The notes below the pieces were generated by a model. It saw only the letters and a list, made by a program, of their open reading frames with translations. It did no database searches and had not been told where the DNA came from. Positions 15,325-15,396 of a DNA stretch of 15,396 nt are shown in pieces. Location of the stretch: the NCBI GenBank assembly GCA_002358965.1, contig DEPW01000140.1, forward strand, positions 1-15,396, given 5' to 3'. Numbering within the stretch: the first letter of the stretch is position 1; every line of letters starts with the position of its first letter. Position numbers and translations under genes: made by a program. Origin of the DNA: Bacteroidales bacterium UBA3382. Lineage in GTDB: Bacteria > Bacteroidota > Bacteroidia > Bacteroidales > UBA932.

Positions 15325-15396
15325 ATGAAATCATTGAATTTTTTGACCCGCTGGATGGCCATACCCTTGCTGACGGCAATGGCGGCCGGCATGATT
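15325..15396 (+). CDS. Exported protein, N-terminal 24 codons only (cut by window end)
   Basis: An open frame starting at ATG 15325 runs to the last base. It begins MKSLNFLTRW and continues with a hydrophobic stretch (IPLLTAMAAGM), giving the look of a signal peptide with a basic n-region. The AT-rich run just before it is typical for a Bacteroidota start. It lies 28 bases after the fibronectin-III-like lipoprotein gene on the same strand and probably belongs to the same transcript. The product cannot be identified from 24 residues. Confidence 0.6.
   Translation, partial: MKSLNFLTRWMAIPLLTAMAAGMI

Overview
The window looks like a chromosomal segment of a Bacteroidota member, most likely of the order Bacteroidales. 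Four things point there. The genes lack clear Shine-Dalgarno sequences. One promoter matches the Bacteroidota consensus exactly (TTG, 19 bases, TATATTTG, minus strand near 9896-9925). There is an Ig-like lipoprotein with the family's PPSGGPKD-type start, and a PorT-like outer-membrane barrel. IspG and CarAB belong to the plant-like and eukaryote-like branches of their families. Genus cannot be fixed from the sequence alone. I saw no tRNA, rRNA, CRISPR array, insertion sequence or phage gene, and base composition looks even throughout.

Positions 1-8200 hold seven plus-strand genes packed as one probable operon: the 3' end of ligA (DNA ligase), a FlK-like hot-dog thioesterase, a YihY/BrkB membrane protein, a bifunctional RelA/SpoT (p)ppGpp synthetase-hydrolase, an Ig-like lipoprotein, an outer-membrane beta-barrel protein and ispG. 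Spacers are 8, 12, 1 and 12 bases, then one plus-strand junction of 12 bases or less gives way to two ATGA overlaps. The cluster mixes DNA repair, stringent response, envelope and isoprenoid synthesis.

Positions 8189-9846 hold three minus-strand genes of unknown function. Two are adjacent diverged paralogues with two membrane segments each. The third is a small exported or membrane-anchored protein with its own consensus promoter. The last base pairs of ispG and the first paralogue overlap tail to tail.

Positions 9965-14338 hold carA and carB on the minus strand, 15 bases apart. Together they encode the two subunits of glutamine-dependent carbamoyl phosphate synthetase, which feeds pyrimidine and arginine synthesis. 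Both resemble the eukaryotic CPS-I/CAD type more than the E. coli type. A 199-base divergent spacer (14339-14537) carries a probable carA promoter. It also holds an odd G6/T8 tract inside a short open frame.

Positions 14538-15396 start a plus-strand group of surface proteins: a fibronectin-III-like lipoprotein, then the first 24 codons of another exported protein cut by the window edge.

Nothing here is an obviously new defence or mobile system. The strongest unusual signals are an IspG that looks like the three-domain type but has lost most of its middle domain, the eukaryote-like CarAB, the orphan paralogue pair, and the carA leader sequence.
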